Shown here: piece by piece, positions 18,862 to 27,738 of the stretch | Layout: each line of letters starts with the position of its first letter | How positions within the stretch are numbered: the first letter of the stretch is position 1 | Origin: Palsa-504 sp963800415 | GTDB lineage: Bacteria > Actinomycetota > Actinomycetes > Streptosporangiales > Streptosporangiaceae | Assembly (NCBI GenBank): GCA_963800415.1 | Contig: CAWDBS010000043.1 | Coordinates: forward strand, 62,001 to 126,000 | Length of the DNA: 64,000 bases | Reading direction: 5' to 3' | The notes under the pieces: generated by a model | Databases searched by the model: none | What the model saw: the letters and a program-made list of their open reading frames with translations, nothing else | Told to the model about the DNA's origin: nothing | Made by a program: the position numbers and the translations under genes

Positions 18862-19320
18862 ATGAATACGGCCGGACTCGCCGCGCTGATCGCCGCGGTG
18901 TCCTGGGCGCTGCTGGTCTGCGTCGGCGTGTTTGTGCTGTTCCGGCTGGGACGGCTGCTGTCCGAGAGCAGTAAGCTGGTCGCCGACGTGCGCCAGCGCG
19001 GCGACGTGCTCCTGACCCACGCGCAGGCGGCCGTGGACGGAGCGCAGGCCGCCGTGAACCGGGCCGGGCGCCAGCTCGACCAGGCCGAATCCGTCACCGC
19101 CAGCATGGACGAACTCGGCACCGGGATGAGCGAGCTCGCCGGCCAGGTCACGGCGCTGGCCGGGCTCGGCCGCGCGATCGCGGGGGGCCCGGTCGGCCGG
19201 GTGGGCGCGATCGCCTATGGGGTGCGCCACGCCGTGCACCTGCGCCGGACGCCGAAGCGCGCGCTGCCCGGCCGCGTGATGGAACGCGGCGAGCTGACCC
19301 GGGGGGAGGCGCGGCGATGA
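18862..19320 (+). CDS. DUF948 membrane protein
   Basis: The 152-aa product starts with one membrane segment (about 5–27, LAALIAAVSWALLVCVGVFVLF) followed by an amphipathic helix rich in Gln, Ala and Val (about 35–90), the DUF948 layout. The function is unknown. The ATG at 18862 was preferred to the far-upstream start of the open frame, which would overlap rarA. Its stop overlaps the next gene by four bases. Confidence 0.85.
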   Translation: MNTAGLAALIAAVSWALLVCVGVFVLFRLGRLLSESSKLVADVRQRGDVLLTHAQAAVDGAQAAVNRAGRQLDQAESVTASMDELGTGMSELAGQVTALAGLGRAIAGGPVGRVGAIAYGVRHAVHLRRTPKRALPGRVMERGELTRGEARR

Positions 19321-19643
19321 TCCGCAGGGGTTTCTGGCTCACCGCCGGGGCGGTGACCGGCATCTACGGTTACCGGCGTGTCGCCGCCGTCGGCCGCCGC
19401 CTGTCTGCCAGCCTTACCCCCGGGGGCACGCTCAAGCTCGCGGACCCCGGCGCTCAGACCCGGGTGGCCAGCAGGCGGGCCCGCCGGGGGGCGGTCGCCC
19501 TGGCCAGGGAGAGCTACCGCTTCACCCGGGACGTCCGCGAGGGCATGGAGCTTTATATGGCTCGGCATCCGGCGCCCGCAGGCTCTACGCTCTCAACAGA
19601 CCGCTCAACTGACCACGACGCACAACCCGAGGATGGCCACTGA
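19317..19643 (+). CDS. DUF6167-like small basic protein
   Basis: This 108-aa protein has a short N-terminal hydrophobic segment (FWLTAGAVTGIYGYRRV) and a basic middle part. It resembles the DUF6167 proteins that sit between the DUF948 gene and alaS in actinomycetes. ATGA overlaps on both sides couple it to its neighbours. The biochemical role is unknown; a membrane-linked partner of the DUF948 protein is only an inference. Confidence 0.75.
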   Translation: MIRRGFWLTAGAVTGIYGYRRVAAVGRRLSASLTPGGTLKLADPGAQTRVASRRARRGAVALARESYRFTRDVREGMELYMARHPAPAGSTLSTDRSTDHDAQPEDGH

Positions 19644-22378
19644 TGGAGTCGGCAGAGATCGCCCGCCGCTTCCTTGCGTACTTCGAGCAGCAGGGGCACG
19701 TCATCGTGCCCTCGGCCCCCCTGGTTGCCGACGATCCCACGGTCCTTTTCGTCATCGCGGGCATGCAGCCGTTCAAGCCGTACCTGCTCGGCCAGCGGAC
19801 GCCGCCGTACCGGCGGGTGGCGGACGTGCAGAAGTGCGTGCGGACGCTGGACATCGAAGAGGTAGGCAAGACCACCAGGCACGCCACGTTCTTCCAGATG
19901 CTGGGCAACTGGTCGTTCGGCGATTACTTCAAGGAAGGCGCGATCAGGTACGCCTGGGAGCTGCTGACCAAGTTCGAGGCGGACGGCGGGTTCGGGTTCG
20001 GAGAGGACAAGCTGTGGGCCACCATCCTGCACGGTGACGACGAGGCGTTCGGCATCTGGCGGAACGAGATCGGCCTGCCGGAAAGCCGCATCCAGGCCCG
20101 CGGCCTTTCCGACAACTACTGGCACATGGGCGTGCCAGGCCCCGGCGGCCCGTGCTCGGAGATCTACTACGACCGCGGCCCCGAGTACGGCCGCGACGGC
20201 GGCCCGGCGGCGGACGAGGACCGTTTCCTCGAGGTCTGGAACCTGGTCTTCATGCAGGACCAGCTGAGCAAGGTCCGGGCCAAGGACGACTTCGACATCG
20301 AGGGCCCGCTGCCGTCGAAGAACGTCGACACCGGCATGGGGCTGGAGCGGATGGCGTCCATCCTGCAGGGCGTCGACAACCTGTACGAGATCGACACCAC
20401 CTGGAAGATCCTCGACCGGGCGGCCGAACTCACCGAGCAGCGCTACGGCCGGAACGACGCGAACGACGTCGCCCTGCGGGTCATCGCCGACCACGTGCGC
20501 AGCGCGGTCATGCTGATCGAGGACGGCGTGCTGCCGAGCAACGAGGGCCGCGGCTACGTGCTGCGGCGGATCGTGCGACGCAGCATCAGGAACCTGCGCC
20601 TGCTGTCCGGCAGCCAGCGCGGTGGCGGGGGTGCGCAGTCGTCCGGCGGTGAGCGCTTCATGCCCGAGCTCACCTCGGTCACGATCGAGGCGATGGCCGG
20701 GCTGTACCCGGAGCTGAGCCGGGATGCGGCCAACATCCGTACGGTCCTGGAAGCGGAGGAGACGGCGTTCGCCAGCACGCTGCGTACCGGCACCGCGATC
20801 TTCGACGCCTCGGTGGAAGAGAACCGGCGCAGGAACTCGAACACGCTGTCCGGCGCGCAGGCCTTCCAGCTGCACGACACCTACGGCTTCCCGATCGACC
20901 TGACCCTGGAGATGGCGGCCGAGCAGGGCCTGACCGTCGACGAGGAGGGTTTCCGCCGGCTCATGGCCGAGCAGCGGGACCGCGCCAAGCGGGACGCAGC
21001 GGAGAAGAAGACCGGCAACGCCGACATCTCCGCGTTTGCGGAGATGCTAGAGCGGTCCGGCGCGGTCACCTTCACCGGCTACGACCAGATCTCCGGCGAG
21101 GCGACCATCCTCGGCCTGCTGGTCAACGGCGTGCCGGTGCCGGTGGCGGGCGCGGGCACCGAGGTGGACGTCGTCCTCGACCGCACCCCGTTCTACGCCG
21201 AGGGCGGCGGCCAGCTCGCTGACGCGGGCACCATCACCGTGGACGGCGGCGAGATCGCGGTCTCCGACGTGCAGACCCCGCTGCCCGGGCTGATCGTGCA
21301 CCGCGGCAAGGTCACGTCCGGTGAGGTCATGGTCAATGCGCCCGCGTTCGCGGAGATCGACGTCGAACGCCGCCGCGCGTTGTCCCGGTCACACACCGCC
21401 ACCCACCTGGTACACCGGGCGCTGCGCGGCGTGCTGGGGGAGTCGGCGGCGCAGGCGGGCTCGGAGAACGCGCCAGGCCGGCGCAGGTTCGACTTCACGG
21501 CCCAGGGCGCGGTGCCGCTGTCGGTGCTGCGGGACACCGAGGACGAGGTCAACGATGTCCTGGTCAACGACCTAGACGTGCGCGCATTCTATACCTCCCA
21601 GCAGGAGGCGCGTGAGATGGGCGCGCTGGCGCTGTTCGGGGAGAAGTACGGCGACCAGGTCCGGGTGGTCGAGGTCGGCGAGTACTCCCGTGAGCTTTGC
21701 GGCGGCACGCACGTGGCCAGGTCCGGTCAGCTCGGCCTGATCAAGGTGCTCGGCGAGTCGTCCATCGGCTCAGGCGTGCGCCGGATCGAGGCGCTGGTGG
21801 GCATCGACGCGTTTCGCTTCCTGGCCCGGGAAAGCGTGCTGGTCAGCCAGCTCAGCGAGCAGCTCAAGACGCCGCGCGAGCAACTGCCCGAACGGATCTC
21901 GGGCGTGGTCTCCCGGCTCAGGGACGCCGAGCGTGAGCTGCAGCGGCTGCGGGCGGCCCGGCTGCTCGAGTCGGCAGGGGAGATCGCGGCCAGCGCGGCG
22001 GACATCAGCGGGATGGCCCTGGTCGCGCACCGGGTGCCCGACGGGACCGAACCCGACGACATCCGCAAGCTCGCGCTCGACGTACGCAGCCGGGTGCCGC
22101 GCGGGCGGCCCGCGGTGGTAGCGGTCATCGGCGTGCCCGCGGACAAGCCGGTGGTGGTCATCGCGGTCAACGAGGCAGGCGGCGGCTTCGGCCTGTCGGC
22201 CGGATCCCTGGTCGGGGTGGCCGCGCGGGCCCTCGGCGGCAACGGCGGCGGGAAGCCCGACGTGGCCCAGGGGGGCGGGGCGCCCATCTCGGCGACCCAT
22301 CCCGGCGTAATCGATGAGGCATTTGAGGCCGTTCGTCAGGCTTTGCGGGACATCATGGGACAGAATCGAGTCCGGTAG
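19643..22378 (+). CDS. alaS: Alanyl-tRNA synthetase
   Basis: AlaRS (911 aa) has the class II catalytic core at the N-terminus (FVIAGMQPFKPYLLG; VQKCVRTLDIEEVGKTTRHATFF), the tRNA-recognition region, the editing domain with SRSHTATHLVHRAL and CGGTHVARSG, and a C-terminal C-Ala domain rich in Gly. All key editing residues are present. The start overlaps the preceding stop, and ruvX follows 13 bases after the stop, so this is one long operon running to mltG. Confidence 0.96.
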   Translation: MESAEIARRFLAYFEQQGHVIVPSAPLVADDPTVLFVIAGMQPFKPYLLGQRTPPYRRVADVQKCVRTLDIEEVGKTTRHATFFQMLGNWSFGDYFKEGAIRYAWELLTKFEADGGFGFGEDKLWATILHGDDEAFGIWRNEIGLPESRIQARGLSDNYWHMGVPGPGGPCSEIYYDRGPEYGRDGGPAADEDRFLEVWNLVFMQDQLSKVRAKDDFDIEGPLPSKNVDTGMGLERMASILQGVDNLYEIDTTWKILDRAAELTEQRYGRNDANDVALRVIADHVRSAVMLIEDGVLPSNEGRGYVLRRIVRRSIRNLRLLSGSQRGGGGAQSSGGERFMPELTSVTIEAMAGLYPELSRDAANIRTVLEAEETAFASTLRTGTAIFDASVEENRRRNSNTLSGAQAFQLHDTYGFPIDLTLEMAAEQGLTVDEEGFRRLMAEQRDRAKRDAAEKKTGNADISAFAEMLERSGAVTFTGYDQISGEATILGLLVNGVPVPVAGAGTEVDVVLDRTPFYAEGGGQLADAGTITVDGGEIAVSDVQTPLPGLIVHRGKVTSGEVMVNAPAFAEIDVERRRALSRSHTATHLVHRALRGVLGESAAQAGSENAPGRRRFDFTAQGAVPLSVLRDTEDEVNDVLVNDLDVRAFYTSQQEAREMGALALFGEKYGDQVRVVEVGEYSRELCGGTHVARSGQLGLIKVLGESSIGSGVRRIEALVGIDAFRFLARESVLVSQLSEQLKTPREQLPERISGVVSRLRDAERELQRLRAARLLESAGEIAASAADISGMALVAHRVPDGTEPDDIRKLALDVRSRVPRGRPAVVAVIGVPADKPVVVIAVNEAGGGFGLSAGSLVGVAARALGGNGGGKPDVAQGGGAPISATHPGVIDEAFEAVRQALRDIMGQNRVR

Positions 22379-22391
22379 GTAACGTATTGGC

Positions 22392-22979
22392 ATGCTCTTG
22401 CGACCTTCCGGGGTCTTCGGCTCCGGGTCGCGTCCAGCCCGGGTCTCGTCCGGGGCCGTCCCGGTGAGCCAAGTTCGGTACAGGCAGCTTCCGTTCAGGC
22501 AGGGGGTACGGCTCGCAGTGGACGTGGGTTCGGTCCGCGTCGGAGTCGCTCGCAGCGACCCGGGCGGCATTTTGGCCACCCCGCTGGCGGTATTGGCGTC
22601 GGGTCCGAGCGCGAAGGCCGAACTGGCCCGGGCCGAGCTGGCCAGGCTGGTCGCCAGCGAAGGCGCGATCGAGGTTATCGTCGGGCTGCCCACGTCACTG
22701 TCCGGACGGGAGGGCGCCGCCGCGGCGAGCGCCCGGGAGTTCGCCACGGATCTGGCCGGACGGCTCGCGCCCGTCCCGGTCCGGCTCGTCGACGAGCGGT
22801 TCACCACCACCGAGGCCCACGACGCGCTGCGCCGCGGCGGGAAGGACGCCCGCGCCCGCCGCCAGGTCGTGGATGCGGCCGCCGCGGCCGTCTTGCTGCA
22901 AGCCGCCATGGACGCCGAACGCGCCACCGGCCGCCCCGTCGGCGAGCTAGTCCGCGCTGGTGACGGAGCCGGCACGTGA
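22392..22979 (+). CDS. ruvX: Holliday junction resolvase-like RuvX (YqgF), likely 16S pre-rRNA nuclease
   Basis: The 195-aa protein has the RNase-H-like YqgF fold: LAVDVGSVRVGVARSD with the first catalytic Asp, VGLPTSLSGREG, and VRLVDERFTTTEAHDALR with the catalytic Glu/Asp region. In E. coli YqgF processes the 16S rRNA 5' end. About 35 N-terminal residues before the core may not all be translated, since internal starts exist, so the start is uncertain. The stop overlaps the mltG GTG. Confidence 0.9.
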   Translation: MLLRPSGVFGSGSRPARVSSGAVPVSQVRYRQLPFRQGVRLAVDVGSVRVGVARSDPGGILATPLAVLASGPSAKAELARAELARLVASEGAIEVIVGLPTSLSGREGAAAASAREFATDLAGRLAPVPVRLVDERFTTTEAHDALRRGGKDARARRQVVDAAAAAVLLQAAMDAERATGRPVGELVRAGDGAGT

Positions 22980-24763
22980 GCGACAACGGAGGCGGGTGGC
23001 CACCGGGCCCGCGGCCGCCACGGCACTCACGCGGGTCCCAGCACCCCCTCGGGTTGCAGGATCCCCGCAACGTCCAAGCCCCCCGGAACCTGCCCGATCC
23101 CCGGAACCTGCCCGATCCCCGGAACCTGCCCGATCCCCGGATCATGCAGAACCCTCGCAGGCCCCAGGGGCCGCGCATGCCCCAGAACCCTCCTCAGCAG
23201 CCGTTTCCGCCCGGGTACGTACCGGTGCACCACGAGCCCAGGTACGGCCAGGCCCGGCCGAGCAGGCCGCAGGACCAGGGGCGCCCGGAGGACTCACCCT
23301 GGCGCAGGAGCCAGCGGCTTTCCCGGCCCGAACCCATCCAGGGGCAGTCCGGCCAGCCCGCGCAGGCCAGCCCGGGCGAATTTCCCCCGCAGGATCAGTA
23401 CGGCGAGCGCGGCCAGTACGGCGAGCAAAACCAGTACGGCGAGCAAGACCAGTACGGCGAGCAAGACCAGTACGGCGACCCGGGCCAGTATTCCGAGCCG
23501 GGCCAGTACCCCGCCCAAGGCCGGTACCCCGCCCAAGGCCGGTACGCAGGCGAAGGCGACTACGAGGACGAGTACGACGCCGGCGACAGGTTCGTCCCCG
23601 GCTTCGGCGATGACGGCGACGCCGATTACGACAACGGCCGGACGGGACGCGGCAGCCGCCGGGCCCGCCGCGGCCGTCAGGACAGCCGCGGCGGCGGGCC
23701 GGGTGGGCGCCGCCCCCGGCGCAGGTTCCGCTGGATCGCGCCGCTGGCCGCGCTGCTGGTCATCGTCATCCCGCTGGCTGTAGGCGGCTTCTACGCCTAC
23801 AGCCTCTACATGAGCAAGTACCACCCGGCCGACTACCCAGGCGGCGGCACCGGCTCGATCGTGGTCCAGGTCACCTCGGGCGACACGCCGACCAGCCTCG
23901 CGCCGAAACTGGTGATGCTCGGCGTGGTGGCCAGTTCCCGCGCGTTCGTCCTGGCCGCCGAGCACAGCTCGAATCCGGCCGGCCTGCTGCCCGGCTTCTA
24001 CGGGATGCACGAGCACATGAGAGCGTCGCTGGCCTACGCGCTGCTGCTCGACCCGAAGAACCTCGTCCAGGTAAAGGTGACGATCCCGGAGGGCTGGCGG
24101 CTGAGCCAGATCTTGTCCTGGCTCGGCTCCAAGTCTGGCCTCCCGAAGACTGCCTACCAGAATGCGCTCAAGGAGCCGGCCTCGCTCGGCCTGCCCGCCT
24201 CCGCCAACGGCAAGGCCGAGGGCTACCTGTTCCCCGCGACCTACGAGGTGCTTCCGCACGAAACCGCCGTCGGCGTGCTGAAGGGCATGGTGCAGCGGTT
24301 CGACCAGGAGGCCACGGCGGTGAACCTGGTCGCGGCGGCCAAGCACGTGCACCTCAGCCCGGGCCAGGTGGTCATCATGGCCAGCCTGGTGCAAGCCGAG
24401 GGCGGCCGGGTGTCCGACTACCCGAAAATCGCCAGGGTGATCTACAACCGGTTGGCCCAGGGCATCCCGCTGCAGCTCGACAGCACCGTGCTCTACGGCC
24501 TGAACACCTACGGCATCCTCGCCAGTGACAAGCAGCTCAACAGCACATCGCCGTACAACACCTACAAGCACAAGGGCCTGACGCCCGGCCCGATCGACAG
24601 CCCGGGGCAGGTCGCCATCCAGGCCGTGCTGCATCCGGCGTCAGGAAACTGGATCTACTTCGTGACCGTGAACCCCAAGACTGGCGAGACCCTGTTCACC
24701 GCCAGCCAGGCCCAGTTCCAGCAGTTCCGCCAGGAACTTCAGAAGAACCTGGGCCAGGGCTGA
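22976..24763 (+). CDS. mltG: Endolytic murein transglycosylase MltG
   Basis: MltG cuts nascent glycan strands at the membrane and sets their length. The 595-aa product has a long Pro/Gln/Tyr/Gly-rich cytoplasmic N-terminus (about 1–245) with two sets of 18-bp repeats, a membrane segment (WIAPLAALLVIVIPLAVGGF), a LysM-like region and the YceG catalytic domain: VTIPEGWRLSQI, GYLFPATYEV, then ASLVQAEGGRVSDYPKIARV with the catalytic Glu, and TPGPIDSPGQVAIQA. The GTG start overlaps ruvX. The N-terminal part is far longer than in E. coli MltG. Confidence 0.94.
   Translation: MSDNGGGWPPGPRPPRHSRGSQHPLGLQDPRNVQAPRNLPDPRNLPDPRNLPDPRIMQNPRRPQGPRMPQNPPQQPFPPGYVPVHHEPRYGQARPSRPQDQGRPEDSPWRRSQRLSRPEPIQGQSGQPAQASPGEFPPQDQYGERGQYGEQNQYGEQDQYGEQDQYGDPGQYSEPGQYPAQGRYPAQGRYAGEGDYEDEYDAGDRFVPGFGDDGDADYDNGRTGRGSRRARRGRQDSRGGGPGGRRPRRRFRWIAPLAALLVIVIPLAVGGFYAYSLYMSKYHPADYPGGGTGSIVVQVTSGDTPTSLAPKLVMLGVVASSRAFVLAAEHSSNPAGLLPGFYGMHEHMRASLAYALLLDPKNLVQVKVTIPEGWRLSQILSWLGSKSGLPKTAYQNALKEPASLGLPASANGKAEGYLFPATYEVLPHETAVGVLKGMVQRFDQEATAVNLVAAAKHVHLSPGQVVIMASLVQAEGGRVSDYPKIARVIYNRLAQGIPLQLDSTVLYGLNTYGILASDKQLNSTSPYNTYKHKGLTPGPIDSPGQVAIQAVLHPASGNWIYFVTVNPKTGETLFTASQAQFQQFRQELQKNLGQG
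23081..23134 (+). repeat. Three 18-bp tandem repeats in the mltG N-terminus
   Basis: CCCCGGAACCTGCCCGAT is repeated three times without change, encoding the hexapeptide PRNLPD. A fourth partial unit begins directly after. The repeats lie in the cytoplasmic tail of MltG. Confidence 0.92.
23399..23542 (+). repeat. Eight 18-bp tandem repeats encoding QYGEQD-like units
   Basis: Units of the form TACGGCGAGCAAGACCAG run eight times, the first five closely related and the last three drifting toward YPAQGR. They encode a Gln/Tyr/Gly-rich low-complexity tail before the MltG membrane segment. Regular 18-bp phasing suggests slippage-driven length variation. Confidence 0.92.
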
Positions 24764-24765
24764 CC

Positions 24766-24863
24766 ATGTCGACTCGCAGGGCCGCGGTCCTCGGATCGCC
24801 GGTCGCGCATTCGCTGTCGCCGAGCACACGGCCGCCTACGCCGTGCGCTACCGCAGCGGCTGA
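24766..24863 (+). pseudogene. aroE: aroE (shikimate dehydrogenase) remnant, N-terminus only
   Basis: The first residues after the ATG, RRAAVLGSPVAHSLSPS, are the shikimate-binding start of AroE. The expected continuation appears shifted by one frame (EHTAAYAVRYRSG, stop at 24861–24863) and then all similarity ends. aroE normally follows mltG in actinobacteria. The original frame stays open to 25017 but encodes only Arg/Ala/Gly-rich sequence. This is a truncated, frameshifted relic; the working aroE must lie elsewhere if the cell makes its own aromatic amino acids. Confidence 0.8.
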
Positions 24864-25158
24864 AACGACGCGGTTTGGTGCGCGCCTGGCCAGAACAGTG
24901 GCGTCCCGCCGGGCCACGGGGGCGTCCCGCGGGGCCACGGGGGGCCTGTCGGCCCGGTGCCGTGTTACTGGCGGTGCCGGTGAGCACGCGCAGACCCCGG
25001 CCCTTCAATTTCTGTAGCTGCTCCCGCGCTCAACCGTCCGGAACCTCTGCCGCTAGCCCGGCTTCAGCCGCTAGCCCAGCTTCTACCACCAAGCCAGCTT
25101 TCATCCCCAAGCCAGCCAAGTTCGATCGCCTCTCCCAACCGACGATTTATATTTTCTT

Positions 25159-25174
25159 GACAAAGAAACTTGTC
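25159..25174. promoter_or_regulatory. Putative ArsR-type operator over a TTGACA box
   Basis: GACAA-AGAAAC-TTGTC is a perfect 5-bp inverted repeat overlapping TTGACA (25157–25162), 18 bases before the ATG of the ArsR-like gene. The surrounding 25140–25165 is unusually AT-rich for this genome. Self-regulation by the downstream regulator is inferred. The rest of 24864–25192 holds only GC-rich filler and imperfect repeats of a GCTAGCCCAGCTT-like motif. Confidence 0.5.
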
Positions 25175-25192
25175 GGATGGCAGGCTGATCGC

Positions 25193-25846
25193 ATGATTGA
25201 TGTAGCAGTGATCGCCGATCCGGCCGCCGCCGAGGCCGCGCTGGAACCGGCACGTGCGGCCCTGCTCGCCCAGCTGACCGAACCGAGGTCGGCGTCCATG
25301 CTCGCTGCCGTCGTCGGCCTGCCGCGGCAGAAGGTCAACTACCACCTGCGGACGCTGGAGCGGCACAAGCTGGTGGAGCTGGTTGAGGAGCGCCGCAAGG
25401 GGAACGTGACCGAACGGCTGCTCCAGGCCGCGGCGGCGTCCTACGTGATTTCCCCTTCGGCGCTGGCGGCCGTGGCGCCCGATCCGGCCCGGGCGCCTGA
25501 CCGTCTGTCGGCCCGCTGGCTGCTGGCGCTGGCCGCACAGCTCCTCCGCGATGTCGGCGATCTGCTCGCCGGGGCCGAACGGGTGCAGAAGAAGCTCGCC
25601 ACGTTCGCGATGGACGGCCGGGTGCGGTTCGCGTCCGCCGCCGATCGCGCCGCCTTCACCAGCGAGCTGGTGCAGGCTGTGACCACGCTGGTGGCGAAGT
25701 ACCACGACGAGCAGGCCGAAGGCGGGCGCGAGCATCATCTCGTCATCGCCGTGCACCCGAGCGTCACCACGCCCCCGGCCGCCGGGACGACCTCCGCGTC
25801 CGCCGCCGAGACCACCACCGCGTCCGCCGAGACCGAGGAGACCTGA
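25193..25846 (+). CDS. ArsR-family (winged-helix) transcriptional regulator
   Basis: This 217-aa protein has an N-terminal winged helix (PRSASMLAAVVGLPRQKVNYHLRTLERHKLVELVEERRKG), a helical middle and a Thr/Ala/Ser-rich C-terminus. Such regulators are often paired with an SRPBCC/AHSA1 gene, and a damaged SRPBCC gene follows with ATGA overlap. The open frame extends upstream to 24875, but the ATG at 25193 begins the recognisable domain and lies right after the operator-like repeat. No metal-binding Cys pair is seen, so arsenic sensing is unlikely. Confidence 0.8.
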   Translation: MIDVAVIADPAAAEAALEPARAALLAQLTEPRSASMLAAVVGLPRQKVNYHLRTLERHKLVELVEERRKGNVTERLLQAAAASYVISPSALAAVAPDPARAPDRLSARWLLALAAQLLRDVGDLLAGAERVQKKLATFAMDGRVRFASAADRAAFTSELVQAVTTLVAKYHDEQAEGGREHHLVIAVHPSVTTPPAAGTTSASAAETTTASAETEET

Positions 25847-26210
25847 TGGGCCGCCCGTTCGAGAACCGCAGCGAAGCCGAGGTGCCCGCGACCCCAGAAC
25901 GAGGTCTGGGCCGCGATCGCCTCGGGTCCGGGGATCGACTCCTGGTTCATGGGCCGCAGCGAGGTGCAGCCCGGCGCGGACGGCACCGTCCGAACCGTCT
26001 TCGGCGCATACGCGCCGGAACTCGACGTGACCGCCTGGGATCCGGCCCGCCGGTTCGCCTACCGCAGCGGCAAGGCCCCCGACGGGCGGTTCATCGCGTA
26101 TGAGTTCCTGATCGAGGGGCGCGCCGGCAGCAGCACCGTGCTGCGTACCGTCACCAGCGGCCCGCGCCCTGCTCGCCTGGGAAACCTGGCTCAGCCAGAC
26201 GCTCGCCTGA
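25846..26210 (+). pseudogene. SRPBCC/AHSA1-type protein, frameshifted
   Basis: The frame starting at the ATG at 25846 encodes MGRPFENRSEAEVPATPE; the continuation EVWAAIASGPGIDSWFMGRSEVQPG follows in another frame, so about one base was lost or gained near 25900. The SRPBCC sequence goes on to YEFLIEGRAGSSTVLRTVTSG and then loses its C-terminal half. Families of this type bind hydrophobic ligands. The start overlaps the ArsR stop, the usual regulator–target pairing. It looks non-functional. Confidence 0.75.
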
Positions 26211-26254
26211 CCCTTATCAACCTGACCCTTACCAAGGAGACATGGAGACATGCC

Positions 26255-27091
26255 ATGAACACCGTCCAGTCAGCCGACGGCACGGCCATCTCGTATACCC
26301 GGGCAGGCCAGGGGCCGCCGCTGATCCTGGTCGACGGCGCCCTGTGCAGCCGGTCGCTCGGGCCGATGCCCAAGCTCGCCGCGCAGCTCACGCCGCACTT
26401 CACCGTGTACACCTACGACCGCCGCGGTCGCGGCGCCAGCGGTGACACGGCGCCTTACGCACCGGACCGCGAGGTTGACGACATCGAGGCGCTCACCGCG
26501 GTGGCCGGCCGAGCCGCGATGGCCGGCCGAACCGCGACGGCCGGCGAAACGGTGTTCGTGCACGGCACGTCATCCGGCGCCGCGCTGGCCCTCGAGGCGG
26601 CCAAGCGCATCCCCGCGATCGCGAAGCTGGCGGTGTACGAGCCGCCGTTCATCGTGGACGGCACCCGGTCCCCGATTCCCGACGGCTATCTGGCCACGCT
26701 CACCCGGCTGATCGCCGATGGCCGCCGGGGCGACGCGGTCAAGATGTTCATGCGGTTCGTGGGCACCCCGGCCATCTTCACCGCCGTGATGCCGTTCACG
26801 CCCGTCTGGCCGAAGCTCAAGGCGGTGGCGCCCACCCTGCCCTACGACATCGCGATCGTCCAGGACCATCAGCGGGGAAGGCCGTTCGCGGCCGAGGAGT
26901 GGGCCGCGGTCAAGATTCCGGCGCTGGTGGCGGTCGGCGGCAAGAGCCCGGCCTGGATGACCAACGCGACGCGCGCTGTCGCCGATGCCCTGCCGGATGC
27001 GCGGCATCAGACGGTGCCCGGCCAGAACCATATGGTCAAGCCGCAGGCCATCGCGCCCGTGCTGACCGAGTTCTTTCTCAACGACCACTAG
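26255..27091 (+). CDS. Alpha/beta hydrolase
   Basis: The 278-aa protein has the hydrolase fold: HFTVYTYDRRGRGASGD (strand and oxyanion region), the nucleophile elbow around VFVHGTSSGAALALEAA with Ser in the elbow, and the catalytic His in VPGQNHMVKPQAIAPVLTEF. The upstream open frame belongs to the SRPBCC relic, so the ATG at 26255 with AAGGAGA upstream is the likely start. A 15-bp imperfect tandem repeat encodes AGRAAMAGRTATAGE near residue 90. The substrate is unknown. Confidence 0.82.
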   Translation: MNTVQSADGTAISYTRAGQGPPLILVDGALCSRSLGPMPKLAAQLTPHFTVYTYDRRGRGASGDTAPYAPDREVDDIEALTAVAGRAAMAGRTATAGETVFVHGTSSGAALALEAAKRIPAIAKLAVYEPPFIVDGTRSPIPDGYLATLTRLIADGRRGDAVKMFMRFVGTPAIFTAVMPFTPVWPKLKAVAPTLPYDIAIVQDHQRGRPFAAEEWAAVKIPALVAVGGKSPAWMTNATRAVADALPDARHQTVPGQNHMVKPQAIAPVLTEFFLNDH

Positions 27092-27105
27092 GAAGGAAAA
27101 GGATC

Positions 27106-27219
27106 ATGCGAAAGATCGCTGCGGGGCTGTTCGTCTCGCTGGACGGCGTGGTGGAGTCACCGGAGAAGTGGACCGGCCCGTATTTCAACGATCAGGTCGG
27201 GCAGGCGGTCGGGGCCTGA
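27106..27219 (+). pseudogene. RibD C-terminal/dihydrofolate-reductase-like protein, truncated after 37 aa
   Basis: MRKIAAGLFVSLDGVVESPEK is the typical N-terminus of the RibD_C/DHFR-like reductases (about 190 aa), but a stop follows after residue 37 (VGQAVGA). A GGAAGGAAAAGG element precedes the ATG. A full-length relative from the same superfamily is encoded at 51864–52409. Probably a deletion remnant. Confidence 0.75.
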
Positions 27220-27232
27220 TGGTTCACCTCAG

Positions 27233-27738
27233 CTACGAACCGGCCGGGTGGCCGTCCTCCAGGTAGACCACCCGCCGTCCGCGGGTGGCCGCTCGCACCC
27301 GCCGCCTGATCGGGCCCCTGAGCAGGGCGAGCGCGTCCGGCAGCGGGACCAGCCGGGATTCGGAGATCTCCTCGGGCTGCAGCGTCAGGCCGGCCAGTGC
27401 CTTGTCGCTCACCTGCCCGCAGTCGAACAGGAACCGGATGCCCCCCGGACGGCCCGGCCGCGGGCGGCGGAAGTCCATCGCGGCCAGCCGCCCGCGGCTC
27501 ACGTCGAGGCCGGTCTCCTCGCGCACTTCACGCCGGCATGCCTCCCACGGTGACTCCCCGTCCGCCTCCATGACGCCGCCAGGGATCGTCCAGCCGCTCT
27601 TGTAGGTCGGCTTGAGGATCAGCAGCGGCCCGCCCGGTCGAAGATGAGCGCGCCCGCAGACACCGGAATACCAGGGAGGGGTATAGTTTCCGCGGTGACG
27701 GGATCCGGCGCGTCGCCGTCACCGGTCAAGATGGCCAT
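27233..27738 (-). pseudogene. Nudix hydrolase, frameshifted
   Basis: The Nudix box GGVMEADGESPWEACRREVREETG is clear. The box-containing frame reads upstream through LLILKPTYKSGWTIPGG, but the N-terminal part SAGALIFDRAGR lies in another frame that starts at an ATG (27736–27738) with GGGAGG upstream. A single base appears to be missing near 27625. Nudix enzymes hydrolyse nucleoside diphosphates linked to another group. A shorter start at 27571 would lack the first strand and part of the box. Confidence 0.72.

Noticed and set aside
23399..23542. Regular 18-bp repeats as a possible CRISPR array
   Set aside because: Units are contiguous without spacers, in frame and coding for a low-complexity tail of MltG.
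24864..25017. Continuation of the aroE frame to 25017
   Set aside because: The frame encodes only Arg/Ala/Gly/Thr-rich sequence without AroE similarity, so the remnant was ended at the stop of the shifted aroE-like frame.
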